Source: Firmicutes bacterium UBA6806
GTDB taxonomy: Bacteria; Bacillota; Clostridia; Peptostreptococcales; Acidaminobacteraceae
Direction: 5' to 3'
DNA: 64,000 bases
Assembly (NCBI GenBank): GCA_002452745.1
Contig: DKFC01000020.1
Coordinates: forward strand, 8,831 to 72,830
The notes beneath the pieces are model-generated. The model was not told where the DNA came from. It searched no databases and saw only the letters and a program-made list of their open reading frames with translations. This document shows, in pieces, positions 17,946 to 26,465 of the stretch; within the stretch, counting starts at the first letter, position 1; each line of letters starts with the position of its first letter. The position numbers and the translations under genes were made by a program.

Positions 17946-18797
17946 TTAGTCTTCAATTTTCCACGACATAATATACTCCGTTGTCGGTTCGTCAATTGGC
18001 ACTTGCAGACCTTCAATAACACACCAGTCCCCCTTAATGCCAATTTCGTCAAGTGCACTTTGAAAGTGGAACATGGCAATGCCGATATCAAGATACTGCA
18101 TGTCAAACATTAACTTTCCACTGTAGTTCGGCGTATGTGACAAGAAAAAATGCACTCTATTTTCCCTGTCTAGAACCAATCTCCAAGGCTGCTTATTAGA
18201 TGCTGAAGGGCCAATCCGAACCATCTCCAGAGGGATTTCATATATCCCCGCATCAGATTTAACGAGAGGTGTTTCAAAATTTTCAAGATAAAAAACCTCT
18301 TCAAATGCCATTTTTTGATCTGAATTTGCTATTTTTCTCATTGTTTTTTCAATTAGGCTCGGCTTTTCATCATGGTATCCAATCGGAGAAATCGCTGGGA
18401 TTATATGTGAACTGTGCTTTTCAAATTTTTCTGTGAGCATTTTTCGATCAAATGTCCCGCCAAGCCAGCATGTCCCAAGTCCAAGAGACAGTACCTGTAA
18501 CATGAATTTTTCAAATGTATAGCCAAAATCAATTAGAAAGTCGCGTTCGTTTTTGGTAATTCCAACGATATAGCCCGCAGGATTTCGGATAACTCCATAT
18601 GTGCCAATCTTCTGACCTTCCGAATTGATGTGATTGCTCACTGCTATGTACTTGAACTCACCCCTTCGTCCAAAAGGCCCTTGACTTTGATTTAGCTCAC
18701 TTAGATAATCATTCATCAGCGTCAAGTCATTTTCCACAATTGGCACATTTTTAAAACTTCTGACAGATCTTCTATTCTCGATTAAGTTAATGTACAT
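17946..18797 (-). CDS. nitroreductase-family flavoprotein
   Basis: 283 residues. The opening NRRSVRSFKNVPI is the classical nitroreductase FMN-binding signature, and the second half (IGPSASNKQPWRLV) repeats the fold motif SNKQPW, as in the two-lobe TM1586-type nitroreductases. These proteins bind FMN and reduce nitro compounds, quinones or unknown substrates with NAD(P)H. It has its own GGGAGG site and terminator, so it may be transcribed alone or with the upstream diguanylate cyclase gene, 15 bp away. Confidence 0.87.
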   Translation of the reverse strand: MYINLIENRRSVRSFKNVPIVENDLTLMNDYLSELNQSQGPFGRRGEFKYIAVSNHINSEGQKIGTYGVIRNPAGYIVGITKNERDFLIDFGYTFEKFMLQVLSLGLGTCWLGGTFDRKMLTEKFEKHSSHIIPAISPIGYHDEKPSLIEKTMRKIANSDQKMAFEEVFYLENFETPLVKSDAGIYEIPLEMVRIGPSASNKQPWRLVLDRENRVHFFLSHTPNYSGKLMFDMQYLDIGIAMFHFQSALDEIGIKGDWCVIEGLQVPIDEPTTEYIMSWKIED

Positions 18798-18812
18798 AAA
18801 TACCTCCCTAAT

Positions 18813-19694
18813 TCACAGTTTTGACTCACTTTCTCTAGACATCTTGTGCTTGCGCCTTCTCTTGTTGTGATACATGTCTTTATCAGCAGAGGTAATAAAA
18901 CTCTCAAGGCTCATACTCATTTCAAATTCCGCTATGCCTATACTTGCACTCACATGAACTTCTGCTGCACCGAAGTCAAATTTCAAACTGGCTATTTCTT
19001 CGTCTATCCGATGGGCAACGGCCGTTGCAGTGAGGACATCTGCTCCATCCAACATCAGCACAAATTCATCTCCACCATAACGTGATGCCACATCTCCTGC
19101 ACGTACTGTTCCCTTGATGACCTCCGCCACTTTCATGAGGACTATATCTCCCGATCGGTGCCCATAGGTGTCATTGATGTGTTTAAAATTATCCAAATCA
19201 ATCAGGGCAAGTGCGACTTTAGAACCACCTTGTCTACATTTTTGAATACTTTCAGTGAGTTTATCAATAAAGAACTGCCTAGAGTGAAGCCTCGTCAAAC
19301 TGTCATAGTAAGCCATGTCGATGACTTTTTGCCCCATGATTTTTTCATGAATATCCAAGCAACTGCCCAAGTACCCTAAGAAGGTCTTGTCGTCATCATA
19401 AACAGGTGTCCCCTGATCAGATATCCACCGGTACTCTCCATCCGCCCTTCTGAGTCTGTACTCCATGTAAAAGGGCAATTGATGCTCAAAGCAGTCCTCA
19501 TAGACATTTATGCAGCGTTCCAAATCTTCAGGATGTACCCCTTCAGCCCATCCATTGCCCTGTTCCTGCTCTATACTCCTACCTGTGAATCTCAGCCATG
19601 ATCGATTGAAATAGTAGCATAGTTTATCTTTTCCACTCATCCAAATCATGTTGGGAGCGTTTTCGACGATTAACTCATATACGTTATCTGCCAT
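18813..19694 (-). CDS. PAS-GGDEF diguanylate cyclase
   Basis: 293 residues without membrane segments. An N-terminal PAS domain (about residues 5-120, with WLRFTGRSIEQEQGNGW and RLRRADGEYRWI) precedes a GGDEF domain (about 130-285). The active site RYGGDEF is intact, and RAGD five residues before it is a consensus RxxD inhibitory site. It should make cyclic di-GMP in the cytosol in response to a PAS-sensed signal. It is one of four c-di-GMP enzymes within 14 kb. Confidence 0.93.
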   Translation of the reverse strand: MADNVYELIVENAPNMIWMSGKDKLCYYFNRSWLRFTGRSIEQEQGNGWAEGVHPEDLERCINVYEDCFEHQLPFYMEYRLRRADGEYRWISDQGTPVYDDDKTFLGYLGSCLDIHEKIMGQKVIDMAYYDSLTRLHSRQFFIDKLTESIQKCRQGGSKVALALIDLDNFKHINDTYGHRSGDIVLMKVAEVIKGTVRAGDVASRYGGDEFVLMLDGADVLTATAVAHRIDEEIASLKFDFGAAEVHVSASIGIAEFEMSMSLESFITSADKDMYHNKRRRKHKMSRESESKL

Positions 19695-19751
19695 TTTGTT
19701 CCCCTCCCATCAGGCAACCATATCATGTGTTTCGGTTTAAATTCGCTCCAA

Positions 19752-20165
19752 TTAAAACCAAATAGAAATCTCTCTCTCCGCAGATTCCAGACTGTCAGAG
19801 CCATGAACTAAGTTTTCGGTCTTATCATATGCATATTGACCTCTAATACTTCCCATATCTGCCTTTAAGGCATCTGTTTCCCCGTTTATCTTTCGGACGG
19901 ATTCCACAGCATTTGCCCCTGAGAGCACCATCACCACAACTGGACCTGACGTCATAAAAGACATGAGACCATCATAAAAGGGTTTTCCCACATGTTCTGC
20001 ATAATGCTGACTCAAAATTTCTTCAGAAGCCATTATAAACTTCATCGCCTCTATTTTGAGATTTTTGGATTCATAATGCTCTATGATCTTCCCAACAAGG
20101 GAACGTTTGACGCCATCTGGCTTGATGATGACCAGCGTCTTTTCTATTTTCAAATGATCGTTCAT
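19752..20165 (-). CDS. ndk: nucleoside diphosphate kinase
   Basis: 137 residues from ATG 20165 (AAAGGAGC upstream). KTLVIIKPDGVKRSLVG at the start and the catalytic His of NLVHGSDSLESAEREI (about His121) are diagnostic. It transfers the gamma-phosphate of ATP to NDPs through a phosphohistidine. The length is normal. A longer frame to 20231 runs into the upstream gene and lacks homology, so it was not used. Confidence 0.96.
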   Translation of the reverse strand: MNDHLKIEKTLVIIKPDGVKRSLVGKIIEHYESKNLKIEAMKFIMASEEILSQHYAEHVGKPFYDGLMSFMTSGPVVVMVLSGANAVESVRKINGETDALKADMGSIRGQYAYDKTENLVHGSDSLESAEREISIWF

Positions 20166-20214
20166 ATAATCAGCTCCTTTAACTATATATATCCCATTTG
20201 TCTGAAAATATTCC

Positions 20215-20901
20215 TCATGATTTATCCCCAAAGAATTCAGGCGCTATATTTTGTGCCGATTTTCTATAATACTTGCATCTGGCTACATCTTCTTCCAGCT
20301 TGGAAGCCCTATGACTGAGATAAGCCACTTCAAGATTGGTGTCAGACACTGCCCTGAGGCTAAGAACTGCTTCAAGTTTATCAGTCTCTACAGCCATTGC
20401 CTCTGCCGTCTTCACTTGACAGAGCCACTTCAAATAAGCGTAGCTGTCACTTTTTTTAGCCTTTTTTGATGCCCAGCGCTCTATGCTTTCAAGAATGAAC
20501 TGATTGGTCTTGCCATCTATTAGAGCCCTTGAAAATCCTCTATACAGGGGAATTGCCCTAACCGAATTTAATTTTTTCCATTTTTCTAAATCGACTGATT
20601 CTCTAAAAACCGATGGCAGTTCCTGATAAAAGAGAAGCGTATCACGTCTGAGATTTGGAAATATTAAAGACCTTGCCAGCTCCTCGTAGAGTCTCTTATA
20701 ACTATCTAAGTCAACACAGACGAACAATTTATTTAAAATACCCTCACTATACCGGTTTATCTCCCTTACCTCAATTATATAAAGTCCGCCAAGAGCCAGC
20801 ATAAAGAGACCCGTCCCCTCCACCAGACTACGCTCAATCATGGTGTAGATGGCAACACTCACCATGGTCAGCAAGATAAATGCCTTGTATCTTCTCTGCA
20901 T
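20215..20901 (-). CDS. hypothetical membrane protein
   Basis: 228 residues. Two hydrophobic segments at about residues 8-22 and 28-45 form a hairpin anchor, followed by a mostly helical cytoplasmic domain with many tyrosines and charged residues (about 50-228). No catalytic motif or family was recognised. GGGAGG precedes the start. Downstream is ndk after 50 bp, with its own ribosome binding site. Confidence 0.65.
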   Translation of the reverse strand: MQRRYKAFILLTMVSVAIYTMIERSLVEGTGLFMLALGGLYIIEVREINRYSEGILNKLFVCVDLDSYKRLYEELARSLIFPNLRRDTLLFYQELPSVFRESVDLEKWKKLNSVRAIPLYRGFSRALIDGKTNQFILESIERWASKKAKKSDSYAYLKWLCQVKTAEAMAVETDKLEAVLSLRAVSDTNLEVAYLSHRASKLEEDVARCKYYRKSAQNIAPEFFGDKS

Positions 20902-20964
20902 ACTTCCTCCCTGATTTTCTTTTGTAATGTCGCCTTTTTCAAGTTGGCTTTAGATTCCCTATAT

Positions 20965-20998
20965 AAAAAGAGTCCCGGCTAATCAGCTGGGACTCTCT
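20965..20998 (-). terminator. terminator after the 21009-21869 gene
   Basis: The stem AGAGTCCCAGCT / AGCCGGGACTCT (one mismatch) is followed by TTTTT on the minus strand. Confidence 0.9.
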
Positions 20999-21008
20999 GA
21001 ACGGCTCA

Positions 21009-21869
21009 CTATGCCAGTATTTCATCTTCTCTCATTTTAATTTCGTCTATGACTTCTGAATATGGTTTGTCAAATCGAGTATATTTTCCAATAATGGCGT
21101 TAAAGAGATAATGCGTCTCGAGAATCGACATTTCATTTATGATGCATCTTGAAGCCGTCATTAAAAAGCGATCCATTTTAGGAGATGTTTTCATGAGGTT
21201 TCTGTAGATGTACTCAGAGACAGCCTTGTCCTTTGTATCCAGTAATTTAAAATAAAGTTTGAGTTCTTTGTTTCCATATTGATTGAAAATCACATCACAT
21301 ACGCGTTCGTGTCCCATCTCTCTTTTAATTTTTAAAAGAGCCAGCATATCATATTTGAGTTTACGGTAGGTATAGTCGAAGTTCTTGTATTTGATGTTGA
21401 TTTCGTTTTCTTCGTTGATATTCAAATCATCTTTTTCACTGTAGATTCGCTGATAGTTATTTCTAAGGAATTCATCCCCTAAAAGTGTCACCAAGTAACT
21501 GATAATGGAATCGCTGTCGATTCCCTTGTGAATCATCAAAGCGCCAGCCCCTAAAAAGATCAATTTGGCATAGTAGATATCGCTGTCGTCAAAGTTAAAC
21601 GCATAATGCTCTATAACTTCTGATACCACTGACGGGTCAGTTCCTGCACTTATCAGAGAAATCAAAAGATGAAAGGTAAAATCCATCTCGTAATATGGCG
21701 TTCTTGTGATTTCGATAATGCCCTTTTCCTTTGCTGCATCACTGGCTCTACTCACGAGTTTAATGTAGTTGATCAGTCTAAATTTATCCGTAATCGGCAA
21801 CTTCTTGATACGGTCTAAGTCATAGCTTTTTTCAAAATAATCTGTTATGTGGTCTACTCTCTTTATCAT
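21009..21869 (-). CDS. hypothetical helical protein
   Basis: 286 residues, no signal peptide, predicted mainly alpha-helical. One moderately hydrophobic region (IYYAKLIFLGAGALMIHKGI) with GTDPSVVSEVI before it faintly recalls MotA-type segments. The C-terminal half (YRNLMKTSPKMDRFLMTASR) faintly recalls FliG-type motor switch helices. Neither resemblance is strong enough for a name. GGAGGCACA precedes the start. The neighbours are c-di-GMP enzymes, so a motility or second-messenger role is possible but unproven. Confidence 0.6.
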   Translation of the reverse strand: MIKRVDHITDYFEKSYDLDRIKKLPITDKFRLINYIKLVSRASDAAKEKGIIEITRTPYYEMDFTFHLLISLISAGTDPSVVSEVIEHYAFNFDDSDIYYAKLIFLGAGALMIHKGIDSDSIISYLVTLLGDEFLRNNYQRIYSEKDDLNINEENEINIKYKNFDYTYRKLKYDMLALLKIKREMGHERVCDVIFNQYGNKELKLYFKLLDTKDKAVSEYIYRNLMKTSPKMDRFLMTASRCIINEMSILETHYLFNAIIGKYTRFDKPYSEVIDEIKMREDEILA

Positions 21870-21933
21870 AATTGTGCCTCCATGTCCTACTTAATTAACT
21901 CCATTATACCAAAATCGTCCCACTCACACAATC

Positions 21934-23412
21934 TCAAACCCTTGTGTTTTTCTTCTTCATTTTAACCGTGTACATTCTCTCATCCGCATAGTTGATAAAG
22001 GATTCCAGTGTCATCGGCACATCTTTTTCATAATCTGATAGGCCATAGCTGATGCCAATATCATAGGGTTTGTTTTCTCGCTCGCAAACGATGTCGATAA
22101 CCTTTTGAATGCGCTCCATAATGTCTCGTGCAGTGGGCTCGTCACAGTTTACAAATCCAATGACCATTTCATCCCCGCCAAAACGCATCCCTATGTCACC
22201 GCTTCTAATGCCTTCTCTCAGAACGGTCGCAACAGTTCTAATATACCAATCGCCCTCTGCATGCCCAAATGTATCATTGACGTGTTTAAGGCCATCCATG
22301 TCGATAAAACACATGGTGATATCATAAATATGCCGTTTTGCCTTTTCAAATTCCTTGCCCATCATAAGAAGCCCTGTTCGCCTATTGTAAAGCCCTGTCA
22401 TCTCGTCTATAGTTGCCAGTCTCTCAAAGACTTCCTCCGATTGTTTTTGCTCTGTGATGTCTGCCATTCCAATCAGCAAATGCGTTTTTCCCCTGTAGAC
22501 AAATTTTCCAACAGATATCAGACAAGTCACTTCATTTCGGTTGTAATTTCGAATAATGCCTTCTAATCCCTTGAGCACATACTCGTGTTCATGGGTTGCA
22601 AAATGTTCCAGTGCCTTTGCAATTTCATCGTCAATAAAATCGCTTAAATTCATTTCCAGTGCTTCTTTATAGGAAACGTGAAGCAACGACTCCCCTTCAT
22701 CATTGATTTCCCTGATAGACAAATCATCTGAATCCACAATGATAATAGCCGTGGGAGCAATATCAAATAGTTTTTTAGTCTCCTCAATGGCATCTGCCAT
22801 AATGGCGTCCACAGGCTTAAACACAATATAATACTCTGCAATCAACAAGAACAAGGTCAGTATCGTAAATGCCAATTCAAGCCGAATGACCAGCTCAGAA
22901 CGTATTTTGGAATCCAATATCAGCTGATTGGCCAGTTCATCCATGTTATTCATATAGTAATCGGCATCTATTGCCAGCTGATGGATTGCCAGTTCATGAT
23001 CCGTTAGTTCACCCTTTAAAACCTGTTCTACTTCCTGCGAAAAAGTTTCAAAATAACTTGTGGAAGTGTTTAAAATCTTCAGAGAATCTCGTTTGAGATA
23101 GCTTGAAAACGACTTGTTTTCTGTGAGCAAATCATGCGCTGATTTGAGTTCCGTCAAAGAGTATTCGAGCTTCTTTAGAGCTTCAGCTCGATGCGTCGCA
23201 TTTGAATCCAGTTCGCTTTCTAAAATCAGCCTGACAATTCTCTGGCTGAGCATCCTCTGCTTTCCTGCCAAATTGATTATATCTCCATCTGCATTTTGAT
23301 CTCTCGTGGTATAGTAGAGCAAAATACCACTCATCACCACCATTGCGCCAATTAAAATCAGACTGGTTTGAAATAATCGCCTCAGCGTCCAGCGTCCACT
23401 TGTCACATTCAT
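21934..23412 (-). CDS. membrane sensor diguanylate cyclase (PilJ-type sensor, PAS, GGDEF)
   Basis: 492 residues. A first membrane segment at about 13-32, then a helical extracytoplasmic domain opening with NLAGKQRMLSQRIVRLILES (the type IV pili methyl-accepting/NarX-like signature), a second membrane segment at about 170-195, a PAS domain (about 215-330) and a GGDEF domain (about 340-485). The active-site loop reads GGDEM instead of GGDEF/GGEEF; the RSGD inhibitory site is present. Activity is likely but not certain. The gene starts 2 bp after the rubredoxin stop. Confidence 0.9.
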   Translation of the reverse strand: MNVTSGRWTLRRLFQTSLILIGAMVVMSGILLYYTTRDQNADGDIINLAGKQRMLSQRIVRLILESELDSNATHRAEALKKLEYSLTELKSAHDLLTENKSFSSYLKRDSLKILNTSTSYFETFSQEVEQVLKGELTDHELAIHQLAIDADYYMNNMDELANQLILDSKIRSELVIRLELAFTILTLFLLIAEYYIVFKPVDAIMADAIEETKKLFDIAPTAIIIVDSDDLSIREINDEGESLLHVSYKEALEMNLSDFIDDEIAKALEHFATHEHEYVLKGLEGIIRNYNRNEVTCLISVGKFVYRGKTHLLIGMADITEQKQSEEVFERLATIDEMTGLYNRRTGLLMMGKEFEKAKRHIYDITMCFIDMDGLKHVNDTFGHAEGDWYIRTVATVLREGIRSGDIGMRFGGDEMVIGFVNCDEPTARDIMERIQKVIDIVCERENKPYDIGISYGLSDYEKDVPMTLESFINYADERMYTVKMKKKNTRV

Positions 23413-23414
23413 TC

Positions 23415-23582
23415 CTACTTCTCTTCAACTGGAACAAATGCCATTTTCGGCTGATTGCAAGTTGGACATCTCCAGTCATCCGGCAAGTCGTCAAAAGAGG
23501 TTCCCTTTGGCACTTCATGCATCCAGTCCCCTTTTTCTGGTCTATATACATAGCCGCACACTGTGCATTTATAATCCGTCAT
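23415..23582 (-). CDS. rubredoxin
   Basis: 55 residues. The two iron-binding loops CTVCGY and CPTCNQ, the conserved GTSFDDLPDDWRCP core and the length are standard for rubredoxin. The second loop has CNQP in place of the usual CGAP or CGVG. It is a one-electron carrier, in anaerobes often serving superoxide reductase, rubrerythrin or flavodiiron proteins. ATG 23582 follows GGAGGAGA. Confidence 0.96.
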   Translation of the reverse strand: MTDYKCTVCGYVYRPEKGDWMHEVPKGTSFDDLPDDWRCPTCNQPKMAFVPVEEK

Positions 23583-23714
23583 GATTCTCCTCCTAATCAA
23601 TTTAAACTTATTGTCTATTATACCATCTCGCCTTTAGGGTTCATAATTAATTTACAAAGAACTTTAAATAATTACATAAGTTTTCGGGTATCATCAGCTT
23701 AAAGAAAGAATTTC

Positions 23715-23755
23715 GCCACTAGACCTCCTATCGGTGGCAATAAGTAGAAAGGAGT
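23715..23755 (+). promoter_or_regulatory. possible translation-control hairpin before the adenosyltransferase gene
   Basis: Arms GCCAC (23715) and GTGGC (23734) enclose a loop containing ACCTCCT, which is complementary to the AAAGGAG found just downstream at 23748. The ribosome-binding sequence could thus be hidden by pairing with the loop. It does not match the cobalamin riboswitch consensus. Confidence 0.3.
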
Positions 23756-23775
23756 ATCGAGAATTAATCGAGTAC

Positions 23776-24321
23776 ATGAATATGATGAAAATATATACTA
23801 AAACAGGTGACAAAGGGCAAACCAGCTTATACGACGGCACTAGAGTTCCAAAATTTGATATTCGGGTCGAAAGTTATGGCACGGTGGATGAGCTCAACTC
23901 CAATATAGGTGTCTCTAGGCAATTTTGTGAAAATGATGAAATCAAAGAAAAACTGCTAAAGATTCAAAGAACACTCTTCAATGTAGCGGGTGAACTAGCA
24001 ACCGTTGACGGCGGGAATTTCCCAGAAAAAGTAAGTGAAGAAGACATCACATGGCTGGAAAACCTCATCGACTTTTACTTGGATCAAATGAATCGAGACG
24101 ATGCCTTCCAATTTATCATCCCCGGCAGCAACCCTTTTAGTGCACATCTCCACGTCACAAGGACTGTATGCCGGCGAGCTGAAAGGCGAATTTTAAAGTT
24201 GTCAACTCAAGCGGAAATTAGACCGACTCTGATCAAATATGTCAATCGACTCTCCGATGCCCTCTATACACTGGCTCGTTTTTCAGAAACCGATCTGATT
24301 CTCGTTGACTTTATCAAATAG
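23776..24321 (+). CDS. PduO-type ATP:cob(I)alamin adenosyltransferase
   Basis: About 181 residues. The opening MKIYTKTGDKGQTSLYDG, the core YGTVDELNSNIGV and CRRAERRILKL with YVNRLSDALYTLAR are diagnostic of the PduO/MMAB family, which makes adenosylcobalamin from cob(I)alamin and ATP. Methionines at 23776, 23782 and 23785 are all possible starts; the family usually starts at MKIYTKTG (23785). A good AGGAG at 23750 is too far for these starts, which leaves the start uncertain. Adenosylcobalamin would serve mutases or eliminases encoded outside this window. Confidence 0.92.
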   Translation: MNMMKIYTKTGDKGQTSLYDGTRVPKFDIRVESYGTVDELNSNIGVSRQFCENDEIKEKLLKIQRTLFNVAGELATVDGGNFPEKVSEEDITWLENLIDFYLDQMNRDDAFQFIIPGSNPFSAHLHVTRTVCRRAERRILKLSTQAEIRPTLIKYVNRLSDALYTLARFSETDLILVDFIK

Positions 24322-24384
24322 ATTGAATGGAATGAATCGGGGTAAATGAGTAATAAGCAACTGATATGAAAGGAAGGTATTTCT

Positions 24385-25269
24385 ATGGAACGGATGAAGG
24401 GAATGCTCTTCGGTTCATTTGTTGGTGATGCTTTTGCATTGAATGTTCACTGGGTATATGACACCGATAAACTAGCGATTGAAGCAAGTTCACAAACAGA
24501 TTATGCAGAACCATCTAAAAGTCTATTTCATTCACATAAGCACAAAGGCGATTTTACCCACTATGGTGACCAGAGTCTCTTGCTTTTAAAGAGCATCTCT
24601 GCCAACAAGGGATTCGATTTAGAGATATTTAAAACCAATTGGCTAAGTTTTATGAAGAATTATGAAGGTTATCAAGATCACGCTACAAAGGAAAGCCTTG
24701 CTCTTTTGGACAATCGAAGCAATACCGGTTCTTCATCAGATGAGCTTGGCGGCTTTTCAAGGTGTTTTCCCCTGATTTATTACCATTTTGACGATCCAAA
24801 GCTCCATCAGCTTGTGGAAGCTCAAACCCGCATGACCCATGATGATGAATCACTGATTCGAATGAGTCATTTTATAACCGATTTAATCCTCGAACTCATC
24901 ATTGGCAAATCTTTGGAAACAGCTATTCAATTGACACTTGAAAAACATCCCGAATTTGACGAACTATTCAAGCGCATTCAGGCAAACCTAGGTCAAGATA
25001 CTGTCAGTTTTGTCAAGGATATCGGTCAAAGCTGTACCAGTGAATACGCGTTTCCAGCCGCGCTGTATCTAAGCATAAAATATCAAAATAACTTTTTAGA
25101 AGCTCTGCGATACAACAATCTCTGTGGCGGTGACTCTGCAAGCAGGGGCATGCTCATTGGCGCACTGCTGGGTCTTTTAAATGGTTATCATGAAATTCCA
25201 CCCTATTTAGTGGAACACTTAAATGCAAGGGACACTCTTGAGAGTTTCAGCGAACACAAGCGTCTTTAA
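24385..25269 (+). CDS. ADP-ribosylglycohydrolase-family protein
   Basis: 294 residues. The N-terminal GMLFGSFVGDAFALNVHW and C-terminal LCGGDSASRGMLIGALLG match the fold of the DraG/ARH family, which removes ADP-ribose from proteins or nucleotides with two Mg2+ ions. The usual metal motifs differ: where DraG has a T-D-D-T cluster this has HYGDQS, and the C-terminal D-T-D-T is D-S-A-S. This appears to be a distinct subfamily; true hydrolase activity is uncertain. It has its own AAAGGAAGG site and a terminator behind it. Confidence 0.82.
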   Translation: MERMKGMLFGSFVGDAFALNVHWVYDTDKLAIEASSQTDYAEPSKSLFHSHKHKGDFTHYGDQSLLLLKSISANKGFDLEIFKTNWLSFMKNYEGYQDHATKESLALLDNRSNTGSSSDELGGFSRCFPLIYYHFDDPKLHQLVEAQTRMTHDDESLIRMSHFITDLILELIIGKSLETAIQLTLEKHPEFDELFKRIQANLGQDTVSFVKDIGQSCTSEYAFPAALYLSIKYQNNFLEALRYNNLCGGDSASRGMLIGALLGLLNGYHEIPPYLVEHLNARDTLESFSEHKRL

Positions 25270-25290
25270 TTCAATAAAACGAGGTATCCA

Positions 25291-25324
25291 TTTTGCAAAA
25301 TTACTTGCGCAATGACGTAAATAA
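25291..25324 (+). repeat. dispersed terminator-associated repeat, copy A
   Basis: This stretch (core TTGCGCAATGACGTAAAT) is a diverged copy of a short sequence also found at 26399-26435 and 59952-59988. Each copy lies after a plus-strand gene and directly before a terminator hairpin. Confidence 0.45.
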
Positions 25325-25364
25325 AACCATGTTGGTTAACTGAATTAACAACATGGTTTTTTGC
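25323..25364 (+). terminator. terminator after the ADP-ribosylglycohydrolase-like gene
   Basis: AAAACCATGTTG / CAACATGGTTTT with inner pairing GTTAA / TTAAC is followed by a T-run. Confidence 0.85.
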
Positions 25365-25453
25365 GTCTTCAGCTCAATTATTTACAGAGAATTTACCTTT
25401 TGACGAAAATTTAGGCGTATAATGGGTATATAGTTATTGAAACGAGGTATCTT

Positions 25454-26368
25454 ATGTTTACTACACAACGACTCAACCAAGCCTATGAAACTGCCCATAG
25501 AATTTCCTATGACAAAAATTCAAAGTTTATTTTGTTCAGTGACGTCCACCGAGGTGACAACAGCATCTCAGATGAATTTGCACATAATCAAAACATCTAT
25601 TATTTTGCACTTCAATATTACTATAATGAGGGCTTCACATACGTTGAAGCTGGAGATGGTGATGAACTCTGGGAACACAGTAAATTTGATGTAATTCGCT
25701 ATGCCCATAGTGATGTGTTCATGTTGCTCAGGGATTTTTATCTAAACAATCGTTTTGTCATGCTCTTTGGGAATCACAACAACACCTTCCGAAACCTAAA
25801 CACGATTCAAAACAACCTCTTTCACTTTTATGATGAATACGAAGAATTTTTCAATCAACTCTTTCCCAATATACGCGTCCACGAATCCGTCATCCTAGAA
25901 AACAGAGAACTCGATCAGGAGATTCTCGTCGTACATGGGCATCAAGGTGACTTTATCAATGACCAGATATGGCCTATCATGCGCTTTTTAAGCCGACATT
26001 TCTGGCGGTATTTTCATATTATTGGCTTTAGAAATCCCGCCAGCCCAGCCAAGAATATCCACAAACGGCATAAGATTGAAAAAAACTATACCAAATGGAT
26101 TCAGCATTCTCGCAAGATACTGATTGCAGGGCACACACACCGTCCCAAATACCCTAAGAGCTATGAACTCCCCTATTTTAACACGGGTTGCTGTATACAC
26201 CCTCGCAACATAACCGGGCTTGAAATTCAAAACAACGAAATCGCCATGGTGGAATGGCGTATTATGCCGAATGCCTCTGGAACGCTCCAAATAAAGAGAC
26301 GTGTCACACGTGGCCCAATGCCCATTGAGTCTTTTATGTTGCGTGACTCCGAAACTGCTTCTAAGTGA
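25454..26368 (+). CDS. calcineurin-like metallophosphoesterase
   Basis: 304 residues. All family motifs are present in order: SDVHRGDN (DxH), GDGDELWE, LFGNHNN, VVHGHQGD and AGHTHRPKY. Two metal ions (commonly Mn or Fe) catalyse phosphoester hydrolysis. LpxH-like and Ser/Thr phosphatase-like members share these motifs and the substrate is unknown. It has an ACGAGGT ribosome binding site and no membrane segment. Confidence 0.88.
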   Translation: MFTTQRLNQAYETAHRISYDKNSKFILFSDVHRGDNSISDEFAHNQNIYYFALQYYYNEGFTYVEAGDGDELWEHSKFDVIRYAHSDVFMLLRDFYLNNRFVMLFGNHNNTFRNLNTIQNNLFHFYDEYEEFFNQLFPNIRVHESVILENRELDQEILVVHGHQGDFINDQIWPIMRFLSRHFWRYFHIIGFRNPASPAKNIHKRHKIEKNYTKWIQHSRKILIAGHTHRPKYPKSYELPYFNTGCCIHPRNITGLEIQNNEIAMVEWRIMPNASGTLQIKRRVTRGPMPIESFMLRDSETASK

Positions 26369-26398
26369 CAATAAAAACGTTGGACATTAGGCCTTTCG

Positions 26399-26435
26399 TT
26401 CTTTGCCAGATTGCCCGCGCAATGGCGCAAAAATA
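26399..26435 (+). repeat. dispersed terminator-associated repeat, copy B
   Basis: The core GCGCAATGGCGCAAAAATA is preceded by TTTGCCAG. It shares TTTGCCAG and CAATGGCGCAAAAA with copy C (59952-59988) and more weakly matches copy A (25291-25324). Confidence 0.5.
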
Positions 26436-26437
26436 AA

Positions 26438-26465
26438 GATGCGTTTATTGAAAACGCATCTTTTG
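26438..26465. terminator. bidirectional terminator between convergent genes
   Basis: GATGCGTTT / AAACGCATC has TTTT on the plus side and TTTATTTTT on the minus side. It serves the phosphoesterase gene and overlaps the last codons of the HD-GYP gene. Confidence 0.85.

Noticed and set aside
23641..23790. Possible cobalamin riboswitch before the adenosyltransferase gene (GCCACT present).
   Set aside because: Only the GCCAC pentamer fits; there is no AGCCNGRAGACC B12 box and no GGGAA segment in the right place.
26001..26371. Minus-strand 127-codon frame in the phosphoesterase gene.
   Set aside because: No ribosome binding site and no recognisable domain; it overlaps a complete metallophosphoesterase.
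25261..26440. Dispersed repeats as an insertion sequence footprint.
   Set aside because: No target-site duplication, no terminal inverted repeats, no transposase fragment; kept only as a short repeat.
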